64,000 bases of DNA from Streptomyces spongiicola (GTDB lineage: Bacteria; Actinomycetota; Actinomycetes; Streptomycetales; Streptomycetaceae), in NCBI RefSeq assembly GCF_003122365.1, contig NZ_CP029254.1:1317001-1381000 (forward strand), read 5' to 3'. The translations under genes and the position numbers were made by a program. Every line of letters begins with the position of its first letter. Positions within the stretch are counted from its first letter, which is position 1. The notes below the pieces were generated by a model. That model had not been told where the DNA came from, made no database searches, and worked only from the letters and a program-made list of their open reading frames with translations. Shown piece by piece: positions 25,326 to 35,704 of the stretch.

Positions 25326-26408
25326 ATGGACTACTGCGCGCCCTGCCACCGTCCCCTCAACGGCGCGGTGACGTGCCCCGAATGCGGTGCGTACGACTCG
25401 GCGATGGCGACCACGGCCGGAATTCCGGTGGGCGAACCGGCCATGCCGGGGACCGGCCCGGATGAGGCGGCCGCACCCGGCGGATCCGCGGGCTCCCTCC
25501 CGGACTCCGCAGCGGCCACGGTCCGAATGCCCCGGGTCCCCGCTCCCCCGGCGGTCCCGTCGGTCCCGGCCCCGGACCGTACGACCCGGACGGGCCACAC
25601 ACCCGCTCATGCCGTCCCGACCCCGGTCGGCGCGTCCGAGACCCCCACTCCCGTGGACCCGTCCCAGCCCCCCACTCCCATGGCCGCGGACCCAGCCCAC
25701 ACTCCGGGGGACCCGGACCCGGACCCGGACCCGACCCACACGATCCACGTCGCCACCCCGAAAGGCCCGATGCAACGCGCCCGGCCGCGGCCACGGCGGT
25801 GGAAGACCTACGGCGTCCGGGCCGCCGCCGCGACCGCCTTCGCCGTGCTCGGCGGTGTGGGTACGTCCTTCCTGCTGGCGGACGGCTCCGCCGGCCTTCC
25901 GCAGGCCGCGCTGAGCCCGGAGCCCGCGGTCTCCGGCGAGCCCCGGGACGACACCGCACCGCCGGAGGCCTCCCGTTCGCCGGAACGTCCGGCCACGCAC
26001 CCCGCCAGGGGAGCCGCCCGCGGCCGGGACGGCGGTCTGCCCGCGGGCCCTCCCACCACCTCCGCTCCTCCCGGTCCTCCCGCTTCCCCCGTTTCCCCGG
26101 CTCCCCCGCCTCCCCCGGCCACCCGCGCCCCGGAGCCCGCCCCGCGCACCGCGTCGCCGCCCGTGACCGGCGAGCCGAGTGCGCGCCCCTCCACCGGCGG
26201 CCGCCCGGAGCCGTCGCCCGCGCCGACGGCTCCCGTCTCGCCGAGCCCCAGCGGCAGTCCGGTCCCCTCGCCCACGGGCAGTCCCACCGGCAGCCCCACG
26301 CCCAGCGTCACGGAGTCGCCGGCGGTCAGGTCCCTGGGAGCAGGGCCGGCGCTCCCGGCGGGTTCACGCGCGGGCTACGCCGGTGGTGCCGAACTCGCCG
26401 AGGGATGA
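25326..26408 (+). CDS. Zinc-ribbon, Pro/Ser/Thr-rich membrane protein (SCO2400-like)
   Basis: 360 residues. N-terminal ribbon MDYCAPCHRPLNGAVTCPEC (CxxC..CxxC), a Pro-rich cytosolic linker of about 115 residues with DPDPDPDP, a basic stretch (RARPRPRRWK), one transmembrane segment AATAFAVLGGVGTSFLLA, and a very Pro/Ser/Thr-rich external tail with SPSGSPVPSPTGSPTGSP. An ordinary Streptomyces layout of unknown function (I recall SCO2400 with a related N-terminus). The N-terminal ribbon matches the relic at 14371. Confidence 0.78.
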   Translation: MDYCAPCHRPLNGAVTCPECGAYDSAMATTAGIPVGEPAMPGTGPDEAAAPGGSAGSLPDSAAATVRMPRVPAPPAVPSVPAPDRTTRTGHTPAHAVPTPVGASETPTPVDPSQPPTPMAADPAHTPGDPDPDPDPTHTIHVATPKGPMQRARPRPRRWKTYGVRAAAATAFAVLGGVGTSFLLADGSAGLPQAALSPEPAVSGEPRDDTAPPEASRSPERPATHPARGAARGRDGGLPAGPPTTSAPPGPPASPVSPAPPPPPATRAPEPAPRTASPPVTGEPSARPSTGGRPEPSPAPTAPVSPSPSGSPVPSPTGSPTGSPTPSVTESPAVRSLGAGPALPAGSRAGYAGGAELAEG

Positions 26409-26499
26409 GCTGCCGCACTCGTCGAGGGGTGACCGGCCGGCAGGCGCATCGTCCCGTGACCGATGGCGTGCCGAGCGCATACCGCCTTCGTCCTCGTGC

Positions 26500-26945
26500 A
26501 GCCGCCCCGGAGTCGCAGCCGGCCGCCGGGCACAGCGCCGAGTGCCCGCCGGCCACCGGGCACAGCGGTCGACTTCGCCGGTCCGCCGGCCGCCGGGAAC
26601 AGCGCCCGCCGGTCGCCAGGGGCCGAGGACCGCCCGCCGCCCGCCGCCCGCCAGTCGCCGGTCGCCGGGCACCGGGCAGCGGGGACCGGGGACCGAGGAC
26701 CGCCCACCGGTCGCCGTCCGCCGGGCACCAGGGCCCGAGGACCGTGGACCGGTCGCCGGGCACCGGGGACCAGGGACCGAGGACCGCCCGCCGCCCGCTG
26801 CCCGCTGCCCGCTGCCCGCCGGTCGCCGGTCCGCCGGTCCGCCGGGCACCAGGGCCCGAGGACCGCCCGCCGCCCGCCGGTCGCCAGGGCCCCGTGGCCC
26901 GTGGACCGGTCGCCGGGCACCGGCCCCCGGGGGATCGCACCGCCG
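26500..26945. repeat. Long repeat tract (CGCCGGGCACCGGGGACC / CCGAGGACCGCCCGCC units)
   Basis: About 20 imperfect copies of units of 15-18 bp (GTCGCCGGGCACCGGG, CCGAGGACCGCCC, CGCTGCCCGCTGCCC) fill the gap between the convergent 25.3-kb gene and the P-type ATPase. No coding capacity is supported. Confidence 0.85.
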
Positions 26946-26970
26946 CGCTGAAGCCCGGTGTGCCGGGGTG

Positions 26971-29154
26971 TCACCTCACCCGGCGGCCTTCCAGGGGCGC
27001 TGCCCTCAGTTCGTCGCCGGCCGTGCCCGGCAGATGCGGGGTGTGGCTGACCAGCCGGGCGGAGTTGCCGACCACCGCGATACTGCTGGTGTTGTGGAGC
27101 AGCGCGGCGAGGACGGGGTTGACGGAGCCTCCCGCACTCGCCAGCAGCCCGGCGAGGTTGACCCCGATGGCGAGGCCGTAGTTCTGCCGTACGACGCGCA
27201 GGGTGTGGCGGCTGAGTTCGACCACTGCGGCGACCTGGCGCAGGTCGTTTCCGGCCAGGGCGATGTCGGCGGTTTCGAGGGCCACGTGGGAGGAGTGCTC
27301 ACCCATGCTGATGCCGACGTCGGCCAGGGCCAGCGCGGGTGCGTCGTTGGTGCCGTCCCCGACCATGGCGACGGTGTGCCCTTCGCTCTGCAGGTCGCGG
27401 ATCAGCTGCAGTTTGCCCTCGGGGAGCGCGTGGGCGTGGACTTCGGTGATGCCGAGGGCGTCGGCGACGACCTGCGCCGTCTCGGGTGCGTCACCGGTGA
27501 GGAGCACAAGGCGGGAGACACCGAGGTCCCTCAGCTGCTGGATGACGGTTGCCGCGCCGGAGCGTACGGCGTCGGAGACACCGAGCATGCCGATCAGGTC
27601 CTCGTCGTGGGCGATGCAGATGACCGTCTCCCCGCCTCGCCGGAGTTGCTCGGTCCACCCCTGGGCCTCGTCGGTGAGCCGGACCCCGTGCCGGCGGAGC
27701 AGGGCCGGGCTGCCGACCAGCAGCCTGGTGCCGTCCAGTTCGGCACGCATGCCCATCCCGAGGACGACCTCGCAGGCCTGGTGGATGGGGATGTGGAGGT
27801 GCTGCTCCTCGGTGCGGGCGACGATGGCCTGGGCCAGCGGGTGCCGGGCGTGCAGCTCGCCGGAGGCGGCCAGGCCCATCACCTCGTCGGCGGTGAAGCT
27901 GTCGCTGAGCGTCACCACGCTGGTCACCAGGGGACGTCCGAAGGTCAGTGTGCCCGTCTTGTCGAAGACGACCGCCGTGACCCGGCCGACGCCCTCCAGA
28001 TGGGTGCCGCCCTTGATGAGGGTTCCGCGGCGTGCCCCGTTGCCGATCGCCGCGCTGATCGCGGTGGGGGTGGCGAGGCCGGCGGCGCACGGGCAGGCGA
28101 TCAGGAGCATGGTCATCGCGCGTCGGGCGTCACGTGTGACGGCATAGGTCAGCGCGGCGAGAGCGAACGAGACGGGCACGAAGCGGCGGGTGAAGCGGGC
28201 TGCCACGGTCTGGATGGGGGCGCGGTCGGACTGGGCCTCCTCGACCCGGCTGATGATCCGGCCGACCGTGGTGTCCCGCCCGACCAGGCTCGCCCTGACG
28301 TTGAGCGAGCCGGAGGTGACGATCGTGCCGGCGTAGACGTGGGTGCCCTCCCGGGCGTAGACGGGCAGCGCCTCACCGGTGATCGCCGCCTGGTCGACGA
28401 GCGCGTCACCGGAGACGACGTGTCCGTCGACCGGGATCCGGTGGTGCTCGTAGACGGCGACCACGTCGTCCGGCTCGACGTCGTCGAGCGCCACCTCGAC
28501 CTCGGCGCCCTCCCGGACGAGCCAGACGCGCTCCTCGCCGATGGTGAGCAGTTCCTCGATCGCGCGCCGGGTGCGGCGGAGGGTCAGGGTCTGGAGGAAC
28601 TCACCGATGTTCAGCAGCCACAGCACGGTGAGGGCCACCACGTTCTCCCGCAGGACCAGCGAGATCACCGTCGCCGCCGTGACCAGGGAGTCCGTCCCCG
28701 GATGGGCGCCGCCGCGGAGGGAGCGCAGGGCCCCTCGGAAGAAGGGCAGGCCGGTGAAGACCGTGACCGCGCCGAGGAGTCCCTGGGAGCCGAAGGCGAA
28801 GCGGGGCCTTCCCAGCAGGCGGCGCAGCGCCACGAGCGCGAGCACCGCGCCCCCGACGACCAGCCTGGCGACCTCACCGGTGGAGGAGTCGGGTGTCGAG
28901 CGGGTCGGCCTGGCGGGCGCGGAGGAGGGCGGGGCGTCGTCCAGCGCCGCCACGAGGCGGTCGACGTCCAGGAGGTCCGGCGCCATCCAGATGACGACGC
29001 TCCCGGTGCGGGGGAAGATCCGCAGCGCACGGAACCCGCTGATGCCGGTGAGCCGCTCGTCGACCATTCCGGCGCTGCCCGGGCGGTCGCGTACCCAGGG
29101 CACCGTCAGCCGGGCACGGCCCGCTGCGACGGAGCGGACGACCACGCCGGGCAT
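26971..29154 (-). CDS. ctpC: Heavy-metal P1B-type ATPase (CtpC-like)
   Basis: 727 residues. The N-terminus resembles a degenerate heavy-metal domain lacking the CxxC. Motifs are CPC at 354-356 (ACPCAAGLATPTA), the phosphorylated Asp398 in FDKTGTLTF, HP in ARHPLAQAI, TGD in LLTGDAPETAQ, and VGDGTNDAPALALADVG. ISAAIGNGARRGTLIKGG near the CPC is like mycobacterial CtpC, a Mn/Zn exporter. The gene starts 2 nt after the stop of a PacL-like gene, the classic CtpC/PacL pair. It sits at the end of a run with zinc-import genes. Confidence 0.88.
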   Translation of the reverse strand: MPGVVVRSVAAGRARLTVPWVRDRPGSAGMVDERLTGISGFRALRIFPRTGSVVIWMAPDLLDVDRLVAALDDAPPSSAPARPTRSTPDSSTGEVARLVVGGAVLALVALRRLLGRPRFAFGSQGLLGAVTVFTGLPFFRGALRSLRGGAHPGTDSLVTAATVISLVLRENVVALTVLWLLNIGEFLQTLTLRRTRRAIEELLTIGEERVWLVREGAEVEVALDDVEPDDVVAVYEHHRIPVDGHVVSGDALVDQAAITGEALPVYAREGTHVYAGTIVTSGSLNVRASLVGRDTTVGRIISRVEEAQSDRAPIQTVAARFTRRFVPVSFALAALTYAVTRDARRAMTMLLIACPCAAGLATPTAISAAIGNGARRGTLIKGGTHLEGVGRVTAVVFDKTGTLTFGRPLVTSVVTLSDSFTADEVMGLAASGELHARHPLAQAIVARTEEQHLHIPIHQACEVVLGMGMRAELDGTRLLVGSPALLRRHGVRLTDEAQGWTEQLRRGGETVICIAHDEDLIGMLGVSDAVRSGAATVIQQLRDLGVSRLVLLTGDAPETAQVVADALGITEVHAHALPEGKLQLIRDLQSEGHTVAMVGDGTNDAPALALADVGISMGEHSSHVALETADIALAGNDLRQVAAVVELSRHTLRVVRQNYGLAIGVNLAGLLASAGGSVNPVLAALLHNTSSIAVVGNSARLVSHTPHLPGTAGDELRAAPLEGRRVR

Positions 29155-29156
29155 GG

Positions 29157-29474
29157 TCAGTGCTCGTGTCCGTGGTCGTGGGCGTCGGCCTCGACCCTGA
29201 CGGCGGAGGGCGGCGGGGCCTCCTCGCCGAGCGAGGTACGCGCCTCCGCGACCATGTCACCGGCCTTGAGCCGGGCCTCCTCGGTCGCCGACGCCAGCCA
29301 CCGGCCGGCGACGATGCCGCTGGCGATGCCTCCGACCAGCGCCTTGCGGGCCGCTGGTGTGCCGTCGGGGAGACGCTTGGTGGCCCCGCGGATGATCAGA
29401 CCGCCCACCACTCCGGAGATCGCGTAGTGGGCCAGCCGGCCGGCCGCGGCGCCGGCGAGAGCGAGGGGGTGCAT
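29157..29474 (-). CDS. PacL-like DUF1490 chaperone of the P-type ATPase
   Basis: 105 residues. N-terminal hydrophobic segment (HYAISGVVGGLIIRGATK), Ala-rich helices, and a C-terminal acidic/His tail ending DAHDHGHEH. PacL1 (Rv3269) of mycobacteria has the same layout with a D/H repeat tail that binds metal and partners CtpC. The tail here is a recognisable metal-binding motif. 2 nt upstream of the CtpC-like gene on the same strand, with GGAG before the ATG. Confidence 0.85.
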   Translation of the reverse strand: MHPLALAGAAAGRLAHYAISGVVGGLIIRGATKRLPDGTPAARKALVGGIASGIVAGRWLASATEEARLKAGDMVAEARTSLGEEAPPPSAVRVEADAHDHGHEH

Positions 29475-29577
29475 GAGGTGCTCCTTCCGGTCCCTGCCGA
29501 ACGACGCCTCTCATCCAGTCTGCGCCCACCCGGTCGGCGGGTGCGAGCCGGGGGACGAACGGCCTGGACGGGACCGT
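29475..29577. other. Gap between aztB and pacL
   Basis: 103 bp, with the pacL ribosome-binding site GAAGGAGCACCTC on the minus strand. No obvious terminator, so read-through from aztB into pacL is possible. Confidence 0.5.
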
Positions 29578-30498
29578 TCAGGCCGTTGTCTCGGCCCGCC
29601 GCGGTGTGGAGCGCCGCAGGTCCCGGGCGGCCCGGCCCCGCCTCGTCGTCGCCAGTCTGCACACCAGGTAGATCGCGAAGGAGATCGTGGTGACGTAGGG
29701 GCTGATGGGGACCGTGCTACCGAGGGCGAGCAGGATCCCTCCCTCCATCGAGACGAGTGCGAAGAGGACGCTGAGCACGGGGAGCAGCGTGGTGGAGGCG
29801 GTGATCCGCGCGGCGGCGGCCGCGGGGGTGACGAGGAGCGACAGCACCAGCAGCGCTCCGACGATCTGTACGCACAGGGCGACCGCCAGGCCCAGCACCA
29901 GCATGAACGCCAGGGACAGCGCCCGCACGGGCACCCCGCGCGCCTCGGCGACCTCCGGGTCGACGCTGGCGAAGGTCAGCGGCCTCCAGACGATCGCGAG
30001 TGCGCCGAGCACCACCAGGGAGATGGTGAGGAGCCAGGAGATCCGGGGGGTGTCGACGGCGATGATCTGGCCGGTCAGCAGGCCGAACTTGTTCGCCGCC
30101 CGCCCCTGGTAGAGAGACAGGAAGAGCACGCCGAGGCCGAGGCCGAACGGCATGACGACGCCGATGACCGAGTTGCGGTCCCGTGCCCGGACCCCCAGTA
30201 GGCCGATGGCCGCCGCCGCCAGCAGGGAGCCCACGATGGAACCCGCCACGACGTTCAGGCCCAGCAGCAGCGCCGCCGCCCCGCCGGCGAACGACAGTTC
30301 GCTGATGCCGTGCACCGCGAACGGCAGGTCGCGCCTGATCACGAAGACCCCGGCCAGGCCGCCGACCAGGCCGAGCAGGACCCCGGCCAGCAGGGAGTTG
30401 TGGACCAGGGCGAGCAGTTCGCCGTAGTCGTCGAAGTTGAAGATCCGCTGCCGGACGCCGGGGCCGTCCCCCTCGGCGGGCAGCCCGTCACCCGTCAC
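29578..30498 (-). CDS. aztB: Zinc ABC transporter permease (AztB/ZnuB-like)
   Basis: 306 residues, about 8 membrane helices: ALVHNSLLAGVLLGLVGGLA, VVAGSIVGSLLAAAAIGLLG, NSVIGVVMPFGLGLGVLFLS and others. HGISELSFAGGAAALLLG and GALLVLSLLVTPAAAAARI are ABC-3 permease signatures. GTG 30498 (VTGDGLPAEGD) overlaps aztA by 11 nt and has GGGGAGG upstream. The AztA/AztB/AztC set makes a zinc importer. Confidence 0.9.
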   Translation of the reverse strand: MTGDGLPAEGDGPGVRQRIFNFDDYGELLALVHNSLLAGVLLGLVGGLAGVFVIRRDLPFAVHGISELSFAGGAAALLLGLNVVAGSIVGSLLAAAAIGLLGVRARDRNSVIGVVMPFGLGLGVLFLSLYQGRAANKFGLLTGQIIAVDTPRISWLLTISLVVLGALAIVWRPLTFASVDPEVAEARGVPVRALSLAFMLVLGLAVALCVQIVGALLVLSLLVTPAAAAARITASTTLLPVLSVLFALVSMEGGILLALGSTVPISPYVTTISFAIYLVCRLATTRRGRAARDLRRSTPRRAETTA

Positions 30499-31378
30499 GG
30501 GCGGCCTCCCCGTTCGGCCCGCCCTCGTGGCCGTGCGCGGTGGCGGCATCGGGAGCCCCGACGACCACGATGCGGTCGCGGGCGCGGACGACGTCGATGC
30601 GCGTCCCGTACAGCCGGGAGAGGGCGGACGTGGTCATCACCTCGTCCGCGGTCCCGGTCCGGAATCCGCCCCGGGCCAGGTACAGGACCCTGTCGACCAG
30701 TCCCAGTACGGGATTGATCTCATGGGTCACGAAGACGACGGCGGTGCCGGCGGAACGGCGCCGGCGGTCCACCAGGTCGGTGACCGTGCGCTGGTACTGC
30801 GGATCGAGGGAGAGCAGGGGCTCGTCGCAGAGCATGACCCGCGGATCGGCGGCGAGCGCCTGCGCGATACGGACGCGCTGCTGCTCGCCGCCGGACAGCC
30901 TGCCGACGGGGACGTCCGCGAAGGGCGTCGCCCCGACCGAGGCGAGCGCGTCGTCGACGCGGTGCCGGATCGACCGGGGGGTGGCCGGCAGCCCCCAGCG
31001 ATGCCCGTCCACGCCGAGCCGCACCAGGTCACGGGCGCGCAGCACGGCCTGGGCGGGCAGGGACTTCTGCTGGGGGACGTAGCCGATGTGTCCGCCGCCG
31101 CGCCGGGGGACCCGGCCGAGGACCGTGACCGAGCCCGCGGTGAGCTGCTGCCGGCCGAGGATCACCCGCAACAGGCTGGTCTTGCCCGACCCGTTCGGGC
31201 CCAGCACCGCGAGGAACTCCCCGGGCCGCACGTCGAGGTCCAGGCCGCGCCAGAGCACGCGGTCGCCGTGGGCAAGGGTGGCGTCCCGCAGACGGACCAC
31301 CGGCCTGCCCGGGTCGGCGTCCCCGCCGGCGGCACGGCCCGGACGGGAAAGCGGTGCGATGGCTTCGGTACGGTCCAT
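30488..31378 (-). CDS. aztA: Zinc ABC transporter ATP-binding protein (AztA-like)
   Basis: 296 residues. Walker A GPNGSGKT at 60-67, Q-loop YVPQQKSLPAQ, signature LSGGEQQR, Walker B VMLCDEP, H-loop FVTHEINPVLG. The C-terminal tail is polar (HGHEGGPNGE). The partner permease overlaps by 11 nt. ATG 31378 has no strong Shine-Dalgarno; a 190-bp repeat-containing gap separates it from aztC upstream. Confidence 0.92.
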   Translation of the reverse strand: MDRTEAIAPLSRPGRAAGGDADPGRPVVRLRDATLAHGDRVLWRGLDLDVRPGEFLAVLGPNGSGKTSLLRVILGRQQLTAGSVTVLGRVPRRGGGHIGYVPQQKSLPAQAVLRARDLVRLGVDGHRWGLPATPRSIRHRVDDALASVGATPFADVPVGRLSGGEQQRVRIAQALAADPRVMLCDEPLLSLDPQYQRTVTDLVDRRRRSAGTAVVFVTHEINPVLGLVDRVLYLARGGFRTGTADEVMTTSALSRLYGTRIDVVRARDRIVVVGAPDAATAHGHEGGPNGEAARDG

Positions 31379-31380
31379 GA

Positions 31381-32510
<1,130 letters not shown>

Positions 32511-32529
32511 CTGCGTCCTCCGAGCGGAA

Positions 32530-32670
32530 AGCGAAACCGAACCCGAAACCGAACCCAAGGCGGAAACCGAAGCCGAGGCGGAAACCGAAGCCGAAACCCG
32601 AAGCCGAAACCCGAAGCCGAAACCGAAACGGTTATCACTTGAATCATCGCACCGCCGCCTCCCGGAATCC
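32530..32670 (-). promoter_or_regulatory. aztC leader: hexameric TTTCGG-type repeats and a candidate operator
   Basis: On the minus strand about 100 nt (32633-32536) consist of GGTTTCGG / GGCTTCGG units with a 6-bp period, forming most of the 5' leader. Just upstream lies ATGATTCAAGTGATAACC (32648-32631), an imperfect dyad that loosely resembles a Zur box. The Zur assignment is weak; the repeat is plain. Confidence 0.45.
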
Positions 32671-32767
32671 ACCGGACGGGCGTCTGCGCGGTCACGGGGA
32701 CCCAGGCGACCGGATCCACCTCAGGGGACGACCCGCGTCCCGCGGATCAGCCGGAGGAACGCCGTGC

Positions 32768-33523
32768 TCAGCCGGCCGCGGGAGGCCTGTCGACGTAAGG
32801 GAGAGGCGGTTCCGGGATCCTGTCGACCGCGACGGCATCGAGCGCGAGCGCGGCCGAGGTGGTGCCAAGGGTGCCGTGCGGGTGCCAGGTGCCGACGACC
32901 CGCACCCAGGTGTCCGCGGGCGGTGCGGCCGCGCCGTGCACGGTGACGGCCAGCGACTGCGCGTCGGCCGCACAGCAGGAGATCAGGAGACGGCTCAGTT
33001 CCCAGTCCCCGTCCTCGCCCGGTGTGACGAACCCCTGCACGACGACGGTGCGGCCCTTGAGACTCTGCTGCTCCTCCTGCTGCACCCGGGCGATGAACTC
33101 GGTCAGGGAGAGCGGGACGGGGCCGCGAGCCGGGAGCGTCTCGAAGCTCTCGTACTCGGCGACGAGCTGCGGATTGTCCCGTGCGGCGGTGTAGGAGCCC
33201 AGTGCGGGCGGGGCGTTGAGGAGCAGGACGAGGGCGGGCGGCAGCAGAAGCCAGGCGACACCCGGTCCGCGGGTGTGGTCGTGCCCGTGGACCGGTGCCG
33301 GGTCCCGGTGAGAGGCGTCGCTCCCCTGACGGCGCGCCCGGAAGGGCAGTCCGTCCCGCCGGGCGCCGAGCAGGCCCAGGGCGCACAGCGCGATCCCGGA
33401 CGCGGCGAGGTAGGGCTGCATTCCCTCTTTCACGTAGCGCAGTCCGATGTCGCTGAAGAGGGACACGCGGAGGACCCCGGCCCCGATCACGATGAGCAGT
33501 ACGGCCTGGAACCGGAGTCTCAC
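32768..33523 (-). CDS. TIGR03943 family putative permease subunit
   Basis: 251 residues from the GTG at 33523, which overlaps the stop of the upstream permease (GTGA). Two N-terminal membrane segments (FQAVLLIVIGAGVLRVSLFS and YLAASGIALCALGLLG), a His-rich loop with VHGHDHTRG, a third helix VAWLLLPPALVLLLNAPPAL, and a soluble C-terminal domain with RTVVVQGFVTPGEDG and LISCCAADAQSLAV. TIGR03943 proteins are paired with YraQ-like permeases and often lie in Zur regulons. The exact role is unknown. Confidence 0.88.
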   Translation of the reverse strand: MRLRFQAVLLIVIGAGVLRVSLFSDIGLRYVKEGMQPYLAASGIALCALGLLGARRDGLPFRARRQGSDASHRDPAPVHGHDHTRGPGVAWLLLPPALVLLLNAPPALGSYTAARDNPQLVAEYESFETLPARGPVPLSLTEFIARVQQEEQQSLKGRTVVVQGFVTPGEDGDWELSRLLISCCAADAQSLAVTVHGAAAPPADTWVRVVGTWHPHGTLGTTSAALALDAVAVDRIPEPPLPYVDRPPAAG

Positions 33524-34665
33524 AGCAGCCACCAGCCGACGAGGGCGCTGGCCGCGACGGCGACGACCGCCGTGGCCGCGGAGAAGCGCAGGGCGAACGC
33601 CCGGCCGAAGGTGCCTGCCTGGAGGGCGATCAGTTTCACGTCGACCATGGGGCCGACCACCATGAAGGCCAGCCGCGCCGTGGGCGAGAAGCCGGTGAGC
33701 GAGGCGGCGACGAAGGCGTCGGCCTCCGAGCAGACGGCGAGGACGATCGCGAGCCCGGCGAGGAACAGCACCGACAGCCAGGGCGATCCGGAGAAGGTGT
33801 CCAGCACCGACCTCGGCACGGCGACGTTGAACGTCGCCGCGGCCATGGCACCGAGCACGAGGAATCCCCCGGCGTGCAGGAAGTCGTGCTGGAAGCCCAA
33901 CCGGAACTCCTCCCACCGGCTGCGGCCGGGCCGGTGGCCGGTGTGGCGGGACGGCATGCGCAGCCACTCCGCGCGCCCGAACCTCAGCCAAAGCCAGCCC
34001 ATCGCCGCCGAGACGGCGAGTGACGCGACGAGCCGGGCGGCGACCATCTCCGGGCGGCCGGGGAAGGCGACGGCGGTCGAGGCCAGCACGATGGGGTTGA
34101 CGGCGGGCGCGGACAGCAGGAAAGCGAAGGCGGCGGCCGGCGCCACACCCCGCCGGATCAGACTCCCCGCCACGGGCACCGAAGCGCACTCGCAGCCCGG
34201 CAGCACGACCCCGGCCGCGCTCGCCACCGGCACCGCGAGAGCGGGCCGGCGAGGCAGCGCCCTGCTGAACACACGCTCCGGCACGAAGGCGTTGACCGCA
34301 CCGGAGACCAGTGTGCCCAGGATCAGGAACGGCAGGGCCTGCAACGTGACAGCCACGCAGATCGTCTGCCAGGCCCGGAAGCCGGGATGGGCCAGCCACT
34401 CGGGCGCTCCCGCCGCCCAGGCGAGCCCGGCCACCGCGAGCACCGAGGCGGCGCCCGCGGCGAGGACGGGCGCCGCGGCGGGACCTCGCGAGTCCATGGC
34501 GGGACCTCTCGGGTCCGCGGCGGGGCCCCGCGGGTGAGTAGCCGCCACCGGCCGGGTCACCGGCTGTGTCACCCGCCGCGTTCCCGCTCGCGGGGACGTG
34601 TTCGGCTGGTCCTGCACCGACCCCCCTGGTTCGTTCGCATCGGCTCCGGCTCGTCCGGGAGGCAT
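33520..34665 (-). CDS. Permease (YraQ / DUF318 family)
   Basis: 381 residues. About 8-10 membrane helices, with ICVAVTLQALPFLILGTLVS and VVLPGCECASVPVAGSLIRR, the PGCEC motif shared by YraQ/DUF318 permeases, and GSPWLSVLFLAGLAIVLAVC. ATG 34665 is preferred, after which about 70 residues are polar; an internal start near residue 57 (MDSRGPAAAP) is possible. Translationally coupled to the TIGR03943 gene. Probably a metal-related transporter. Confidence 0.85.
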   Translation of the reverse strand: MPPGRAGADANEPGGSVQDQPNTSPRAGTRRVTQPVTRPVAATHPRGPAADPRGPAMDSRGPAAAPVLAAGAASVLAVAGLAWAAGAPEWLAHPGFRAWQTICVAVTLQALPFLILGTLVSGAVNAFVPERVFSRALPRRPALAVPVASAAGVVLPGCECASVPVAGSLIRRGVAPAAAFAFLLSAPAVNPIVLASTAVAFPGRPEMVAARLVASLAVSAAMGWLWLRFGRAEWLRMPSRHTGHRPGRSRWEEFRLGFQHDFLHAGGFLVLGAMAAATFNVAVPRSVLDTFSGSPWLSVLFLAGLAIVLAVCSEADAFVAASLTGFSPTARLAFMVVGPMVDVKLIALQAGTFGRAFALRFSAATAVVAVAASALVGWWLL

Positions 34666-35020
34666 CACGATAGCGGTGGGACGCCCTCCTCCCGGGGCCG
34701 GCCGGCGCTCCCCGCTGTCCGCAGACGGCTGACCGCTGTCCGTGGCCCGCAGCCTGCTGCCCGTGGCCTGCCGCCCGGGTGATCCGGCAGCGCAACTCGC
34801 CCGGGTCGGGCGGTGCCGTGGCTGCGACCACCGCCCGACCCGGAGCATTCACCCGCACGGCGCGCGATCGGCGCGGTTCCCCGGGACCGTGCGCATCCGG
34901 GGCCGTACCGTCCGGCTGGTCGACTGGCCTGACTGGCTGGCTGACTGGCTGACTGGCTGATCGGACAGCCGGACGAACAGCCGGACGGATGATCGTTCGC
35001 GTGGTCGTTCGGGCGTGCTG
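34666..35020. other. Gap between rpmF and the YraQ-type gene
   Basis: 355 bp. GACTGGCTGACTGGCTG direct repeats of 8 bp at 34925-34960 and a GCCGGACGAACAGCCGGACG pair at 34968-34987. No gene is supported. Confidence 0.5.
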
Positions 35021-35191
35021 TCAGCCCTTGGGGTGCAGCAGACCGCGCTCGTAGGCCTTGACCAGCCGCTGCGGCACCAGATAGGTCACTCCGTCGACCG
35101 TGACGGGCACGAGCTGCGACGTGGCGGCCTTCCACTGGGCGCGGCGGTGGCGGGTGTTGCTGCGGGACATCTTCCGCTTGGGAACGGCCAT
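35021..35191 (-). CDS. rpmF: 50S ribosomal protein L32, zinc-independent paralogue
   Basis: 56 residues, [20 protein letters not shown] to GLLHPKG. The N-terminal half is canonical L32, but the usual four-Cys zinc ribbon is replaced by [21 protein letters not shown]-minus ribosomal protein paralogues replace zinc-carrying ones when zinc is scarce and are usually controlled by Zur. Lies at the head of a run of metal genes on the same strand. Confidence 0.93.
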   Translation of the reverse strand: MAVPKRKMSRSNTRHRRAQWKAATSQLVPVTVDGVTYLVPQRLVKAYERGLLHPKG

Positions 35192-35241
35192 GGGATCGAG
35201 CCCTCTCCGGACGACGGTGCGAACTCCGGCGCACATTACAT

Positions 35242-35260
35242 GGAAATGGAACCCATTCCC
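35242..35260 (-). promoter_or_regulatory. Candidate Zur operator upstream of rpmF
   Basis: GGAAATGGAACCCATTCCC is a dyad (GGAAATGG / CCATTCCC), followed by AAAATGATG, in a local AT-rich window about 55-70 bp before the L32 start. The AATG...CATT core matches the flavour of Streptomyces Zur boxes. The match is not exact; the assignment leans on the identity of the controlled gene. Confidence 0.55.
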
Positions 35261-35339
35261 AAAATGATGCCTCCGCCGACCGCCGACCCGCCGCACCCCG
35301 CCGACGGCCACGGCTCCGGTCAGTCACCGGCCACGGCCC

Positions 35340-35560
35340 CACCGCGGTCGCCCCGTACCACCGCCGTCCAAAACCACCGCCGTCCAAGACCACCGCTGCC
35401 CGGTTGCCCCGCCGTCCGGAACCGCCGCCGTCCGGAACCGCCGGAGGAGTAGGCGACCGCGGGCCCCACCGCGGTCACCCCACCGCGGTCGCCCCACCGC
35501 GGTCGCCCCACCGCGGTCGCCCCACCGCGGTCGCCCCACCGCGGTCGCCCCGTGGCGGGG
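35340..35560. repeat. 15-bp CCACCGCGGTCGCCC and related tandem repeats
   Basis: 35467-35550 has about six copies of CCACCGCGGTCGCCC. 35350-35445 holds CCACCGCCGTCC / CCGCCGTCCGGAA variants. Downstream of fadD, no gene. Confidence 0.92.
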
Positions 35561-35704
35561 GCCGTGGAAGTCCCGGTGCCGGGGATGGCGCCCGTACCGA
35601 GCGGCGTGAGCCCGGAGCACGGAGCACGAAGCACGAAGCACGGCGGCCGGCCGGACGGGCCGCGCCGCCGCGCCGGGGCTCCCGGACGGCCGCGCGGCGG
35701 GTGA

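Noticed and set aside
26179..29427. 1082-codon plus-strand open frame over the P-type ATPase
   Set aside because: Antisense shadow; the minus-strand ATPase has every family motif.
35463..35550. Possible CRISPR array from regular repeats
   Set aside because: The repeats are head-to-tail without spacers and there are no cas genes; they are minisatellites.
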